Shown: positions 55,332 through 64,000 of the stretch, in pieces
Layout of the letters: each line of letters begins with the position of its first letter
Numbering within the stretch: position 1 is the stretch's first letter
Assembly (NCBI GenBank): GCA_964556705.1
Contig: CAZKXX010000004.1
Span: forward strand, 16,080-80,079
Reading direction: 5' to 3'
Length of the DNA stretch: 64,000 nucleotides
Source: CAZKXX01 sp964556705
GTDB taxonomy: Bacteria > Acidobacteriota > Terriglobia > UBA7540
Made by a program: the position numbers and the translations under genes
Notes under the pieces: model-generated
The model's database searches: none
Told to the model about the DNA's origin: nothing
What the model saw: only the letters and a program-made list of their open reading frames with translations

Positions 55332-56153
55332 CTATACTTCCTCTTCGAGTGTCTCAATAATCCGCCGCAGGGCGGCGATGACCTCCTCGCGGTCCACGTT
55401 CGACTTGCGGAACTGGAGCGTGAGCTTGAATTCCTTCTGAGGAGGAACGAAGCGGAACACGGCGGGCTTTTTCTTGTCCGGCTTGCGTTCTTCGCGCGCC
55501 TGCTCGCGGTTGACGAGTCCGAGCGCGAAGCGGCGGATGAGGTCGCGCATCTTCGCTTCGGTCGGCTGGCGGGCCACCTGAAGGAGCTGCGATTTCGAAA
55601 GCACGCCTTTTTCGATGGCCAGCGCCTTGATTTCGTCGGGAATCATCCTCAGGCTGAGCGATTCGGTGACGGAAGCGCGCGATTTCGAGATGCGCCGCGC
55701 GATTTCTTCATGGGTCAGCCCCATGCGCTCGCCGAGGGCGTGGATGCCGTCGGCTTCTTCGAAGGGCGTCAGGTCCTTGCGCTGGAGGTTTTCGATGAGC
55801 GCCAGTTCGAGCGTCTCGGCCTCATCGGCCGACTTCTCGATGCAGGGCACTTCCGCCAGGCCCGCGGCGCGCGCGGCGTGGAAGCGGCGTTCGCCGGCGA
55901 TGATCTGGTAGCGGTCCGCCTCAGGCAGGTGCCGCACCAGCAGGGGCTCGAGCACGCCGTGCTCGCGCACGGATTCCACCAGGCCGCGCATGTCGCCGCG
56001 GTCCTTGCGGGGCTGGTCGGCGTTCGGCTGAAGCTTTTCGATGGCGATCATGCGCCCGATCGCGGCCCCCGAGCGCGAGACAATCTCCTCGACGTAGTGG
56101 GCGTTGTGGCGCATCTTGACGGTCACGGGCAAGCCGGTGCGTCTAGCGGACAC
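55332..56153 (-). CDS. parB: Chromosome partition protein ParB
   Basis: This 273-residue protein has the ParB N-terminal CTPase domain with IAIEKLQPNADQPRKD, SVREHGVLEPLLVR, YQIIAGERRFHAAR and LALIENLQRKDLTPFEEA, and then the helix-turn-helix (GLTHEEIARRISKSRASV). The C-terminal dimerisation tail is basic. The protein loads onto parS sites near the origin and works with ParA. The GTG at 56153 overlaps the ParA stop region by 11 bases and gives a normal length; the frame is open to 56213, inside parA. The ParA-ParB order is usual for this pair. Confidence 0.93.
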   Translation of the reverse strand: MSARRTGLPVTVKMRHNAHYVEEIVSRSGAAIGRMIAIEKLQPNADQPRKDRGDMRGLVESVREHGVLEPLLVRHLPEADRYQIIAGERRFHAARAAGLAEVPCIEKSADEAETLELALIENLQRKDLTPFEEADGIHALGERMGLTHEEIARRISKSRASVTESLSLRMIPDEIKALAIEKGVLSKSQLLQVARQPTEAKMRDLIRRFALGLVNREQAREERKPDKKKPAVFRFVPPQKEFKLTLQFRKSNVDREEVIAALRRIIETLEEEV

Positions 56154-56907
56154 GTTGCAGCACCTCCTTCGCCAGGCGCTCGTACTCCTCGGCGCCCGAA
56201 GAATCCGGGGCATAACTGAAGATCGTTTCCTTGTACGCCGGGCTTTCCTCCAGCCGAACGTTCTTTCCGATCGTCGTGCGAAACACTTTTTCGCCGAAGA
56301 CCTGGCGGACCTGTTTGTGGATGTCGCGGCAGAGGTTGGTGCGCTTGTCGAACATGGTGATGAGAACGCCCGCGACCTGGAGTTCCGGATTGGGCCGGGC
56401 GCGCACGCGTTCGAGCGTCTCGAGCAGGTCGTCGGTGCCTTCCAGCGCGTAATAAGAGGCCTGGATGGGCACGAGCAGATAATTCGCGGCCACCAGCGCG
56501 TTCACGGTCATGATGCCGAGCGTGGGCGGCGTATCAATCAGAATAAAATCGAAATCCTTGCGGACGGGCTGAAGGGCGTCTTTCAGGCGGAACGGCGCGT
56601 CGAACTGCGTGATGAGATTGGCTTCCAGCTTGGCGAGTGAAATTTTCGAGGGGGCGAGACACAGGTTCGCGCATTTCGTCGGGCGGATAATATCCGACAG
56701 CGCCAGCTTGTGGTCCGAGAGGACGTCGTAAATCGAATGCTGGACTTCTTCGAGCGGGAGAAAGGTGAGCGTCGAGTTCGCCTGGGGGTCCAGGTCCACC
56801 AGAAGGGTGCGTTTCTTCTTTTGGGCAAAGGCGGCGGCGAGATTGACGGCGGTCGTCGTCTTTCCGACGCCGCCTTTCTGGTTGGCAATCGCGATAATCG
56901 CGGCCAC
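56143..56907 (-). CDS. parA: Chromosome partition ATPase ParA (Soj-like)
   Basis: This 254-residue protein is a deviant Walker ATPase: IAIANQKGGVGKTTTAVNLA at the N-terminus is the signature, LLVDLDPQANST is the second, and FILIDTPPTLGIMTVNALVA the third. ParA on the nucleoid pulls ParB-bound origin regions. The start is a GTG with GGAGAG just before. parA overlaps parB and is therefore the first gene of the pair. The usual neighbours rsmG and mnmG are not visible; the flanks carry a bifunctional nuclease and miaB instead. Confidence 0.94.
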   Translation of the reverse strand: MAAIIAIANQKGGVGKTTTAVNLAAAFAQKKKRTLLVDLDPQANSTLTFLPLEEVQHSIYDVLSDHKLALSDIIRPTKCANLCLAPSKISLAKLEANLITQFDAPFRLKDALQPVRKDFDFILIDTPPTLGIMTVNALVAANYLLVPIQASYYALEGTDDLLETLERVRARPNPELQVAGVLITMFDKRTNLCRDIHKQVRQVFGEKVFRTTIGKNVRLEESPAYKETIFSYAPDSSGAEEYERLAKEVLQRVR

Positions 56908-57066
56908 TCAACTCTCCGGGGCGAAAGAAAGCGCGGGGTCATGAAGGCCGAGCGTCAAGAGTCCGGTTGATTGAATGGTCCGCCGCCTGCCCGAGGCGCT
57001 TCGGCGTCCGGCTCTCAAGCTTCGACCTTCCCGCCACGCGGCGGCGGGCTCGCGCCCGCCGCCCGG

Positions 57067-57552
57067 CTACATCTTGTATCGGCCGATATCTTCGTCGTTC
57101 AGGTTTTCCAGCCACTTCCGCAATTCCTCGTTGGAGACCTTGTCGGAAGCGGCCGCCGACACTTTGGAATTCTTCAGGACTTCTTCTTCGACGAAAATCG
57201 GACAATCCACGCGCAGGGCCAGCGCCAGCGCGTCGCTGGGGCGCGAGTCGATGGTAATCGTCTCCCCGTCGCGCTCCAGCCAGATGAGCGCGTAGAAGGT
57301 GTCTTCGCGCAGGTCGCTGACCACCACCTTGTGGACGCGGGTCTCGAGCCCGAGCAGCAGGTTCTTCATCAGGTCGTGCGTCATGGGACGCGGCGTCGAG
57401 ACCTTCTCGATTTCGAGCGCGATGGCGTTGGCCTCGTAGATGCCCACCCAGATGGGCAGAACGGCGGTCCCGTTCACGTCCTTGAGAATAACGATCGGCA
57501 TGTTCGTGACCGGATCCATCATCAGGCCGCGGATTTTCATTTCAACTTCCAT
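57067..57552 (-). CDS. Bifunctional nuclease family (DUF151) protein
   Basis: This 161-residue protein belongs to the BFN/DUF151 family, first described as DNase and RNase in plants. Signatures are MKIRGLMMDPVTNMPIVILK, LPIWVGIYEANAIALE, RPMTHDLMKNLLLG, FYALIWLERDG and IDSRPSDALALALR. A short C-terminal extension (about 140-161: EELRKWLENLNDEDIG) follows, as in many bacterial members. GGAGGG precedes the ATG. It is upstream of parA on the same strand and downstream of miaB. Confidence 0.9.
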   Translation of the reverse strand: MEVEMKIRGLMMDPVTNMPIVILKDVNGTAVLPIWVGIYEANAIALEIEKVSTPRPMTHDLMKNLLLGLETRVHKVVVSDLREDTFYALIWLERDGETITIDSRPSDALALALRVDCPIFVEEEVLKNSKVSAAASDKVSNEELRKWLENLNDEDIGRYKM

Positions 57553-57610
57553 TGGAACCCTCCGCTACGCCGGGATCCGGGCCGAGATCCTCCCGGAACC
57601 GGTCTCGAGT

Positions 57611-59047
57611 TCAGCCCCGCGCGGCGCGCGTTTCCGGGACGCGCTCGCCCACCAGGCTGTTCGGGCCGGCGGCGGTGACGACGACGTCCAGATACCGCCC
57701 GACCCATGCGGGTTCGCCCGCAAAGTTGATGACCCGGTTGCCGGTGGTCCGCCCGACCGCCTGGCCGAGCCGCGGCTGGTAGCCTTCCACCAGGACTTCG
57801 AATCGCCGCCCCACAAGCGCCTGGTTGCGCTGCAACTGGATCTGGCGCTGGCGCTCCTGAAGCACCGCGAGGCGCCGCCCCTTTTCGTCTTCCGGGACGT
57901 CGTCCGCAAACGAGCTCGCGGCCGTGTTCGGCCGCCTCGAGTATTTGAAGGAGAAGACCTGGTCGAATTGGGCTTCGTCCAGCAACGTCAGGGTCTCGTC
58001 GAACTCCTTTTCCGTTTCGCCGCAAAACCCAACGATGATGTCCGTCGAAATGCTCATAGCACGCCGCGCGCGCCGGATGCAATCAATTTTTTCCAGATAT
58101 TGCTCGCGCGTGTATCCGCGCTTCATCCGCTCGAGCACGCGCGTCGAGCCGGACTGCACCGGCAGGTGGACCTGGTCGCAGAGGACCGGGTTTTCATCCA
58201 TCGCCTGGATGATTTCCGGAGTGAAATACCGCGGGTGCGACGTGGTGAACCGCACGCGCTTAAGGCCCGGGACTTCCGCCACGCGCGAGAGCAGTTCGGC
58301 GAAGCTCAGGCGGCGCGGCGAGGAATCCTGCCAGGCGTTCACGATCTGGCCAAGAAGCTGGATTTCCGTAAAACCATCGCCCGCGAGGCGGCGGCACTCA
58401 GCCAGGATCTTTTCCGATGGCCGGCTGCGCTCCGGGCCGCGCGTCATGGGGACGACGCAGAACGCGCAACGCTGATCGCAGCCTTCGATAATCGTCAGAT
58501 AGGCGCGGAACGGATTGTCCCGCCGCGTCAATTCGGTCTCGAAGCAGTCCTCGGTCGAGAGGTCGAGGCCCGTCACGCGCCGGTTGCCCCGCTCGAGCTG
58601 CTCGAGCAGGTCCGGCAGCTTCGTGTAGCTGGCCGAGCCGCATACCAGGCTCACCTGCGGGGCGACTTCGAAGAACCGTTCGCCTTCCTGCTGCGCCACG
58701 CAACCCAGCACGCCGATGATTTTCCCGTTCTGCTTGCGGGGCCGCTTGAACTGGTTGAGGCGGGCAAAGACCTTCTGCGCCGCCTTCTCGCGGATGCTGC
58801 ACGTGTTGTAGAGGATGATGTCGGCTTCGTCGTGGCTTTCGACGGGGGCCAGGCCGCGCGCCATCAGGACGCCCGCCACTTTTTCCGAGTCGTGGACGTT
58901 CATCTGACAGCCGAAAGTCTCGATGTAGAACGTCCGCGGGCGTTTCCCCGCTTCAACGGGCGCCTGAGGGGGCTGAACGAGGACCTCTCCCTCGCTCCTC
59001 GGCTGCAGCATCGGCGGCGGCGAGATTTGAACGAACTCACTTCCCAT
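57611..59047 (-). CDS. miaB: tRNA-2-methylthio-N6-dimethylallyladenosine synthase
   Basis: This 478-residue radical-SAM methylthiotransferase adds the 2-methylthio group to N6-isopentenyladenosine-37 in tRNAs reading UNN codons. The MTTase domain binds the auxiliary 4Fe-4S with cysteines in YIETFGCQMNVHDSE, YNTCSIREKA and GVLGCVAQQ. The radical-SAM motif is GCDQRCAFCVVP (CxxxCxxC). LPVQSGSTRVLERMKRGYTRE and DIIVGFCGETE are family signatures, and the last 60 residues are a TRAM domain (ALVGRRFEVLVEG). The protein is 20-30 residues longer at the N-terminus than usual. It probably gets clusters from the A-type carrier encoded here. Confidence 0.96.
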   Translation of the reverse strand: MGSEFVQISPPPMLQPRSEGEVLVQPPQAPVEAGKRPRTFYIETFGCQMNVHDSEKVAGVLMARGLAPVESHDEADIILYNTCSIREKAAQKVFARLNQFKRPRKQNGKIIGVLGCVAQQEGERFFEVAPQVSLVCGSASYTKLPDLLEQLERGNRRVTGLDLSTEDCFETELTRRDNPFRAYLTIIEGCDQRCAFCVVPMTRGPERSRPSEKILAECRRLAGDGFTEIQLLGQIVNAWQDSSPRRLSFAELLSRVAEVPGLKRVRFTTSHPRYFTPEIIQAMDENPVLCDQVHLPVQSGSTRVLERMKRGYTREQYLEKIDCIRRARRAMSISTDIIVGFCGETEKEFDETLTLLDEAQFDQVFSFKYSRRPNTAASSFADDVPEDEKGRRLAVLQERQRQIQLQRNQALVGRRFEVLVEGYQPRLGQAVGRTTGNRVINFAGEPAWVGRYLDVVVTAAGPNSLVGERVPETRAARG

Positions 59048-59114
59048 GGAAGGCTTGGCCCCAGAAACTTAGTATAACACGCGTTCGTCGCGCGGGTCGG
59101 TTCTGTGCCCTGGC

Positions 59115-60821
59115 TTAAGTCCCGGCTTGCTTCAGCATTGTCGTTGCGTGTTTCAAGACGGCGTCGGTAATCTGCCGGCCGGAGAGCATGCGGGCAAGTT
59201 CCGCCGCGCGCTCCTTCTGGCCATCGAGGGGCTTGACGGCCGTCACGGTGCGCCCGCCGCGCTCGAATTTTTCAACGTAAAGGTGCCGGTCCGCAAAGCA
59301 GGCGATTTGGGCGAGGTGCGTAACGCAGAGCACCTGAGCGTCGCGCGCCAGGCGCTTCAATCGCTCGCCCACGGACTCCGCCACGCGGCCGCCGATGCCC
59401 GCGTCCACTTCGTCGAAGATGAAGGTTGGCGAGGCTCGGCGGCTCGCGCCTCCGCGGCCCGTTCGGGCTTTCGCCACCACGGTTTTGAGTGCCAGCATCA
59501 CCCGCGACAACTCTCCGCCCGAAGCGATTTTTTCGAGCGGCCTCAAATCCTCGCCGGGATTGGGCGAGATCCGGTACTCGATGGCATCCAGCCCCGCCGC
59601 CGTTCCCTGCTCTTCCGGGAGGGCTGTGAGCTGGACCTTGAACCGCGCCTTCTCCATCCCCATCTGGACGAGTTCGGCGAGCACCTGTTTTTCGAGCTTG
59701 CGCGCGGCCTCGCGGCGCTCCCCGGAGAGCTGGCGCGCCGCCTTCGCGTAGTCCGCCGAGGCGGCTTGCAATTCGCCTTCGACGGCTTCGCGGCGCTCGT
59801 CGGCGTGCAGGAGCGCTTCGAGCTGGCGGCCGATTTCGGCGCGGCTGGCGAGCATTTCCTCGATCGTCTTTCCGTATTTCCGCTTCAGGCGGTCGAGCAA
59901 AGCCAGCCGGTCTTCGATTTCTTCCAGCCTTCGCGGGTCGGCCTCCAGTCTGTCGAGATAGCCGCGCAGAAACGCGGCGAGGTCATCGAGGTTGGCGCGG
60001 GTTGAGGAGAGCGGATCGAGGTAAGGCGAAAGGCGCGGGTCGAAGCGGCTCAGTTCGGCGACTGAGCGCTCCACCACCGCCAGCCGCGCGACCGCCGAGC
60101 CTTCATCCTCGTAAAGCTGCGCGAACGCCGTGGCCGCCGCCGCGCGCAGCTTTTCCATATTGGCGAGAACCTTCTTCTCCTCCTCCAGACGGGAGTCTTC
60201 GCCGGGCTCGAGCCGCGCCTGGTCCAGTTCCTTCGCCTGAAAACTCAGCAGGTCGATGGTTCTCAGCCGCTCGCGCTCGCTCTGGCGAAGCGCGTCCATC
60301 TCTCGTTCGAGTTCGCGGCGCCGCGCGTGAAAAGCGCCGACCTTCTCCAGCAGGTCTTCACAGCCGGTGAACTGGTCGAGGAGTGCCAGTTGCGCATCGC
60401 GCGCCAGGAGTTCCACCTGCTCGTTCTGGCCGTGAATCTCGACGAGCATGGGCGCCAGCGCTCGCAGCGCCGCGAGCGTTACGGGCTGGTCGTCGGCGAG
60501 CAACCGGCTGCGACCGCCCGCCTGCACCTCGCGGCGCAAAATGAACTCGTTTTCGTCCTCCGAGGCCACGCCGTATTCGGCCAGCCAGGCCTTCCACGGC
60601 GCGCGGCCCTCAGCGCGGAAGACGGCCGTCACCGTCGCACGCTCCTGGCCGGTGCGGATGACGTCCGGCGATGCGCGCCCGCCGAGCGCCAGACTCAGGG
60701 CGTCCACCAGGATAGACTTCCCCGAGCCCGTCTCGCCCGAAAGCACGTTCAGCCCGGGGCCGAATTCGACCCTGAGGTTGTCAATGACGGCGTAATTCTG
60801 AATGACGATCTCGCGCAGCAT
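59115..60821 (-). CDS. recN: DNA repair protein RecN
   Basis: This 568-residue SMC-like protein helps repair double-strand breaks. Walker A is LSGETGSGKSILVDAL (about 30), the ABC signature is IASGGELSRVMLALK, and Walker B is FIFDEVDAGIGGRVAESVG followed by VLCVTHLAQIACFADRH. A long coiled-coil middle part (for example REMDALRQSERERLR and LDQARLEPGEDSRLEEEKK) separates the two halves. The ATG at 60821 gives the normal start MLREIVIQNYAVIDN; an ATG at 60854 lies in the preceding gene. It follows the DUF885 gene by only 16 bases, so the two are probably one transcript. Confidence 0.95.
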   Translation of the reverse strand: MLREIVIQNYAVIDNLRVEFGPGLNVLSGETGSGKSILVDALSLALGGRASPDVIRTGQERATVTAVFRAEGRAPWKAWLAEYGVASEDENEFILRREVQAGGRSRLLADDQPVTLAALRALAPMLVEIHGQNEQVELLARDAQLALLDQFTGCEDLLEKVGAFHARRRELEREMDALRQSERERLRTIDLLSFQAKELDQARLEPGEDSRLEEEKKVLANMEKLRAAAATAFAQLYEDEGSAVARLAVVERSVAELSRFDPRLSPYLDPLSSTRANLDDLAAFLRGYLDRLEADPRRLEEIEDRLALLDRLKRKYGKTIEEMLASRAEIGRQLEALLHADERREAVEGELQAASADYAKAARQLSGERREAARKLEKQVLAELVQMGMEKARFKVQLTALPEEQGTAAGLDAIEYRISPNPGEDLRPLEKIASGGELSRVMLALKTVVAKARTGRGGASRRASPTFIFDEVDAGIGGRVAESVGERLKRLARDAQVLCVTHLAQIACFADRHLYVEKFERGGRTVTAVKPLDGQKERAAELARMLSGRQITDAVLKHATTMLKQAGT

Positions 60822-60837
60822 CGGCCTGCCAGTCGCC

Positions 60838-62637
60838 TTAGTGGACGGCCGCACTCGTTTCGCCGGCTCTCGTTTTTTGGTCTTTCACCCAGGCGTTTAT
60901 TCTTGCTTCCAGGACTCCCATCGGCAGCGCTCCCTGACCCAGAACTTCATCGTGAAAAGAGCGCAGGTCGAAGCGCTGGCCCAGTTCCCTGCTTGCCGCA
61001 GCCCGAAGTTCCTTGATTTTGAGTTCTCCGATTTTGTACGCCAGCGCCTGTCCGGGCGAGACGAGGTACCGGTCCACTTCCACGATGATATCGTGCTCGG
61101 GCTTCGGACTGTTTTCTTTGAAGAAGTCGATGGCCTGCTGGCGGCTCCAGCCGAATTCGTGCAGTCCCGTGTCCACGACAAGGCGGATGGCCCGCCACAT
61201 TTCAAACGTCAGTTGGCCGAGCTTGGAGTAGGGGTTCGCGAAAAAGCCCATTTCTTCGCCCAGGCTCTCGGCATAAAGCGCCCAGCCTTCGATGAACGCC
61301 GTGAACTCCGAGTGCCTTCGAAACTCGGGCAGGCCTTCCAGTTCCTGCGCGAGCGCGATTTGAAGGTGATGGCCCGGAACGGCTTCGTGCAGCGCCAGCG
61401 CCTCCATTTCCCATTTCGGCCGGGAATTCAGGCTGTAGGTGTTCACATAAAAATATCCCGGGCGCGCCGCCTGAGGCGAGCCGAGCTGGTAATAGGCCGA
61501 AGTCTGCGACACTTCGATATGAGCCGGGATGGCGATGACGCCGTAAGGCAGCCGGGGCAACTTGCCGAACACTCGAACGAGCTCCGGGTCGATGCGCTTG
61601 GCAATGTCCCGGTAGCCGACCAGCAGGTCTTCCCTCTTCGTAAAGAAGAATTGCGGGTCGGTCCGGAGGAATTCAAAGAACTCCGCGAGCGTCCCTCGAA
61701 ATCCCGCCTGCTCCTTCCCCTTTTCCATTTCGGCGCGGATGCGGCGAACTTCCGAAAGGCCGAGGTCATGGATCTGCTTCGGCGTCAGGTCTGTCGTCGT
61801 GTAGTGCCGAACCAGATGCGCGTACCAGTTCCGGCCGTTTGGAAGGTCTCGCCAGCCGGTGGTCTCGCGCGCGCTTGGGATGTAGGTTTTCACGAGATAG
61901 TCGTGCAAGGTGCGGTAGGCGGGAACGACTTCCGACTCCAAGGCGCGAACGGCTGCGTCCCGGAGGCGCTTCTGCTCGGCTTCGGGAATCGCCGCGGGAA
62001 ACTTTCGAAATGGGACCAGGAACGGGCTCGCTTCCGGCCCGGCGCGGATCAACCCTTCCAGCTGGCCGGGCAGGTCCCGCAGCGTGACCTTCGGAGGAGT
62101 CAAACCGGAGGCTCGCCCCTGTTCCATCAGCTTCAAGTTCTGGTTCACCAGACGGGGGATTCCCTTCAGACGCGCGAGGATGTTCTCGTAATCCGGCACC
62201 GTCGCCGTCGGGACTTGACCGAATAATTCCGGAACGTCTCGATGGACCCCATCGAGCTGCGTCACAGGCATCAAATGGTCGGGGAAGGCGTAGCCCGCCA
62301 GGCGGTCTCGCGTCAGGAAGTGGTAGAGGTCGTAATTCAACCGGTCCGCGGCGTCCAGTTTGGTTCGGTCGATGGATTCGAGGGCCTCCAATAGCTCGCG
62401 CAGGTGCCGCTCGCGCGCCGCGTAGGCTTCGAGCGAATGATCGGTCCAGCGATCGTCCTGGCCCGGATAGCCGATTCGCGTGGCGCGCTCCGGGAATTCC
62501 TTCATCTGGTATTCCCAGTCCTCGGCGAGGAGCCGGTGGAACCGCTCCGACTCCGACGAGGCGCCTTGGACCGGGGCGATGGGCGTCATCAACAGGGCGA
62601 GAATCAGGGGCATCGCGGCAAGCCGTCGTTTCGTCAT
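60838..62637 (-). CDS. Exported DUF885 metallopeptidase-like protein
   Basis: This 599-residue protein has a signal peptide (LAAMPLILALLMTPIAPVQG). The DUF885 domain has the zinc-type motif in ALHEAVPGHHLQIA, and AFIEGWALYAESLGEEMG supplies a further glutamate. Other family features are ARLGYPGQ-like RIGYPGQDD, RPGYFYVNT and TGLHEFGWSRQQA. Members are considered peptidases, exported or outer-membrane associated, but substrates are mostly unknown. The gene leads a probable two-gene transcript with recN, an odd pairing, since recN repairs DNA in the cytoplasm. Confidence 0.88.
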   Translation of the reverse strand: MTKRRLAAMPLILALLMTPIAPVQGASSESERFHRLLAEDWEYQMKEFPERATRIGYPGQDDRWTDHSLEAYAARERHLRELLEALESIDRTKLDAADRLNYDLYHFLTRDRLAGYAFPDHLMPVTQLDGVHRDVPELFGQVPTATVPDYENILARLKGIPRLVNQNLKLMEQGRASGLTPPKVTLRDLPGQLEGLIRAGPEASPFLVPFRKFPAAIPEAEQKRLRDAAVRALESEVVPAYRTLHDYLVKTYIPSARETTGWRDLPNGRNWYAHLVRHYTTTDLTPKQIHDLGLSEVRRIRAEMEKGKEQAGFRGTLAEFFEFLRTDPQFFFTKREDLLVGYRDIAKRIDPELVRVFGKLPRLPYGVIAIPAHIEVSQTSAYYQLGSPQAARPGYFYVNTYSLNSRPKWEMEALALHEAVPGHHLQIALAQELEGLPEFRRHSEFTAFIEGWALYAESLGEEMGFFANPYSKLGQLTFEMWRAIRLVVDTGLHEFGWSRQQAIDFFKENSPKPEHDIIVEVDRYLVSPGQALAYKIGELKIKELRAAASRELGQRFDLRSFHDEVLGQGALPMGVLEARINAWVKDQKTRAGETSAAVH

Positions 62638-62801
62638 AGCGTGTGGAATGGCCTCCTCTGCCGGGCCGCTCGAGCCGTGGGCGTTTCAGGGCGGCGGCGA
62701 GCGATGTCTTGGACTCTAGCGAGAGGCTTCTCTGCGGTCAAGTGGCGGCTGAGTCGCAGGGGTTTCGTTGACGCTTTTTCGCGGCTGTGTTAGCTTGACA
62801 G

Positions 62802-63539
62802 ATGGAAGCGGACGCAAGGTCTCTTCGCGCCCGAGGAGGTTGGTTGGTTCAATCCTTACCTTCTCTGATTCTGCAAGGTGAATTCTGGCATCTCATCGAA
62901 GGCACCGGGCTGGTGGCCCGGGCGGTTCTTCTGATCCTGCTGGGCTTCTCGATTTTTTCCTGGGCGGTCATCTTCCACAAGTGGCGGCGGTTCAAGGCGG
63001 CGCGCAAGGACTCGCGGGAATTCCTCAGGGTCTTCCGCCAGAGCAAGAAGCTCTCGGACATCCGCGCTTCCTGTCCGGTGTTGAAGGACAGCCCGCTGAC
63101 GGAAGTCTTCCTGGCCGGATACCGCGAGATTGAAGCTCAGGCCACCGTCAGCGAGAACCCGGGCAAACCGCGCATCAAGAGCCTGATGGCCGTTCACCGC
63201 TCGCTGCAAATCGCCGCGTCGTCCGAACTCACGCGCCTGGAGCAGATGCTTTCCTGGCTGGCCACGACGGGGTCGGTGACGCCGTTTATCGGATTGTTCG
63301 GCACGGTCTGGGGCGTCATGGGCTCGTTCATGGCGCTGGGGGCCGCCGGCACGGCCTCGCTGCGGAGCGTCGCGCCCGGTCTGGCCGAGGCGCTGATCGC
63401 CACGGCCGCGGGACTGTTCACCGCGATTCCGGCCGTGATTGCTTACAACCACTTCCTTCAGCGCATCAAAGAGTTTGGGGCTTTGATGGACGACTTCTCG
63501 CTCGAGTTTCTCAACATGACGGAGCGTTACTTCACCTAG
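62802..63539 (+). CDS. MotA/TolQ/ExbB proton channel family protein
   Basis: This 245-residue inner-membrane protein has three transmembrane segments: AVLLILLGFSIFSWAVIFH (about 45-65), PFIGLFGTVWGVMGSFMAL (about 163-182) and LIATAAGLFTAIPAVIAY (about 198-216). ATTGSVTPFIGLFGTVWGVM is a clear family signature. It uses proton flow to power an energiser protein at the outer membrane, either TonB for receptors or TolA for cell division. The order with exbD/tolR right behind is usual. TolQ and ExbB cannot be told apart with certainty from this alone. A divergent promoter with the DUF885 gene is likely in the 160-base spacer. Confidence 0.9.
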   Translation: MEADARSLRARGGWLVQSLPSLILQGEFWHLIEGTGLVARAVLLILLGFSIFSWAVIFHKWRRFKAARKDSREFLRVFRQSKKLSDIRASCPVLKDSPLTEVFLAGYREIEAQATVSENPGKPRIKSLMAVHRSLQIAASSELTRLEQMLSWLATTGSVTPFIGLFGTVWGVMGSFMALGAAGTASLRSVAPGLAEALIATAAGLFTAIPAVIAYNHFLQRIKEFGALMDDFSLEFLNMTERYFT

Positions 63540-63600
63540 GGCGCGGGTCGCGCGTTGAAGGCAGAGCCGGCAACGCGCCGGTGGCAACGCGGAGGAAGTC

Positions 63601-64000
63601 ATGGCTTTTACAACTCCCAAAGGCCGAACGGCCACTTCGCTCTCCGATATCAACATCGTTCCCTTCGTGGACGTCGTCCTGGTGTTGCTGGTGATCTTCA
63701 TGATCACGGCGCCGCTGCTCGAATCGGGAATCGAAGTGGACCTGCCTAAAACGCGCACCGTCCGCGTGACCTCCAACGACAAGGTGGTCATCACGATTGA
63801 CAAGAAGCAGACGGTGTACGTCGGAAACGACCCGGTGAACATCAACCAGCTCGGGGCCTACGTGCTGACGCAGATGCGCGGCGCGGAGGGTGCTCCGGTC
63901 TTCATTCGCTGCGACGAAATCGTGGCCTTCGGAGCGTTCGCCCAGGTGGTGGACGCGCTGAAGCAGGCGAACATTGAGAACATCAACATCGTGACCGAGC
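63601..64000 (+). CDS. ExbD/TolR family protein (3' partial)
   Basis: The frame opens at the ATG at 63601 after a GGAGGAA-like ribosome-binding site (CGGAGGAAGTC) and stays open to the end of the window, about 133 residues. One membrane span stands near the N-terminus in DINIVPFVDVVLVLLVIFMI, with the conserved Asp that carries protons. The rest is the periplasmic domain (IDKKQTVYVGNDPVN, FIRCDEIVAFGAFAQVVDAL, IENINIVTE). It pairs with the channel protein encoded before it. ExbD and TolR are not distinguishable here. Confidence 0.92.
   Translation, partial: MAFTTPKGRTATSLSDINIVPFVDVVLVLLVIFMITAPLLESGIEVDLPKTRTVRVTSNDKVVITIDKKQTVYVGNDPVNINQLGAYVLTQMRGAEGAPVFIRCDEIVAFGAFAQVVDALKQANIENINIVTE

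Overview
The window looks like a contig from a high-GC, Gram-negative member of the Acidobacteriota, probably a metagenome-assembled genome because a run of ten N interrupts one gene. The evidence is two giant Oar-like TonB-dependent outer-membrane proteins with N-terminal carboxypeptidase-regulatory domains, a VWFA protein of the type named after Acidobacteria, a CRTAC1/UnbV protein, a one-component regulator with the N-terminal domain common in Solibacter-like genomes, and many Tat-exported oxidoreductase-like proteins. No rRNA, tRNA or CRISPR array was found.

Layout. 1-1.6 kb: the 3' end of accA and a glycosyltransferase. 1.6-17.5 kb: an envelope block with a membrane-anchored regulator carrying two malectin domains, divergent from two paralogous TonB-dependent receptors, then a large TPR protein, a VWFA protein and a Tat-exported CRTAC1 protein. 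17.7-19.8 kb: a dead Eco57I-like methylase broken by a 5' truncation, a frameshift, a structured insertion of about 154 bp and an array of 78-bp palindromic repeats. 19.8-26.2 kb: a small 2Fe-2S protein and a two-gene locus related to the 2-hydroxyacyl-CoA dehydratase/double-cubane-cluster reductases (a COG3581-like reductase half and a 1174-residue tandem ATPase activator), closed by a strong terminator.

26.3-28.8 kb is a small accessory patch: a VOC protein, a DUF433/DUF5615 toxin-antitoxin pair, and a four-helix-bundle gene carried in an element bounded by inverted 14-bp repeats that exactly fills the space between two genes. 28.8-46.1 kb is mostly housekeeping: an NAD-type isocitrate dehydrogenase relative, an A-type Fe-S carrier, NAD synthetase, an operon of three peptidase genes (catalytic M16, inactive M16, CPBP), an ABC-F protein, a SYLF protein, an aspartase-like lyase, a SlyD-like FKBP and a DUF481 outer-membrane protein.

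46.1-49.6 kb carries a decayed enolase-superfamily gene and three Tat-exported TIM-barrel proteins, two of them tandem paralogs. 49.7-64 kb holds an isolated nuoI, a YpdA-like flavoprotein that lacks the family cysteine, a membrane-fused spermidine-synthase-like protein, parAB, a bifunctional nuclease, miaB, recN, a DUF885 peptidase, and exbB plus the start of exbD. ExbB/ExbD could energise the two TonB-dependent receptors at the other end of the window, although no TonB gene is visible here.
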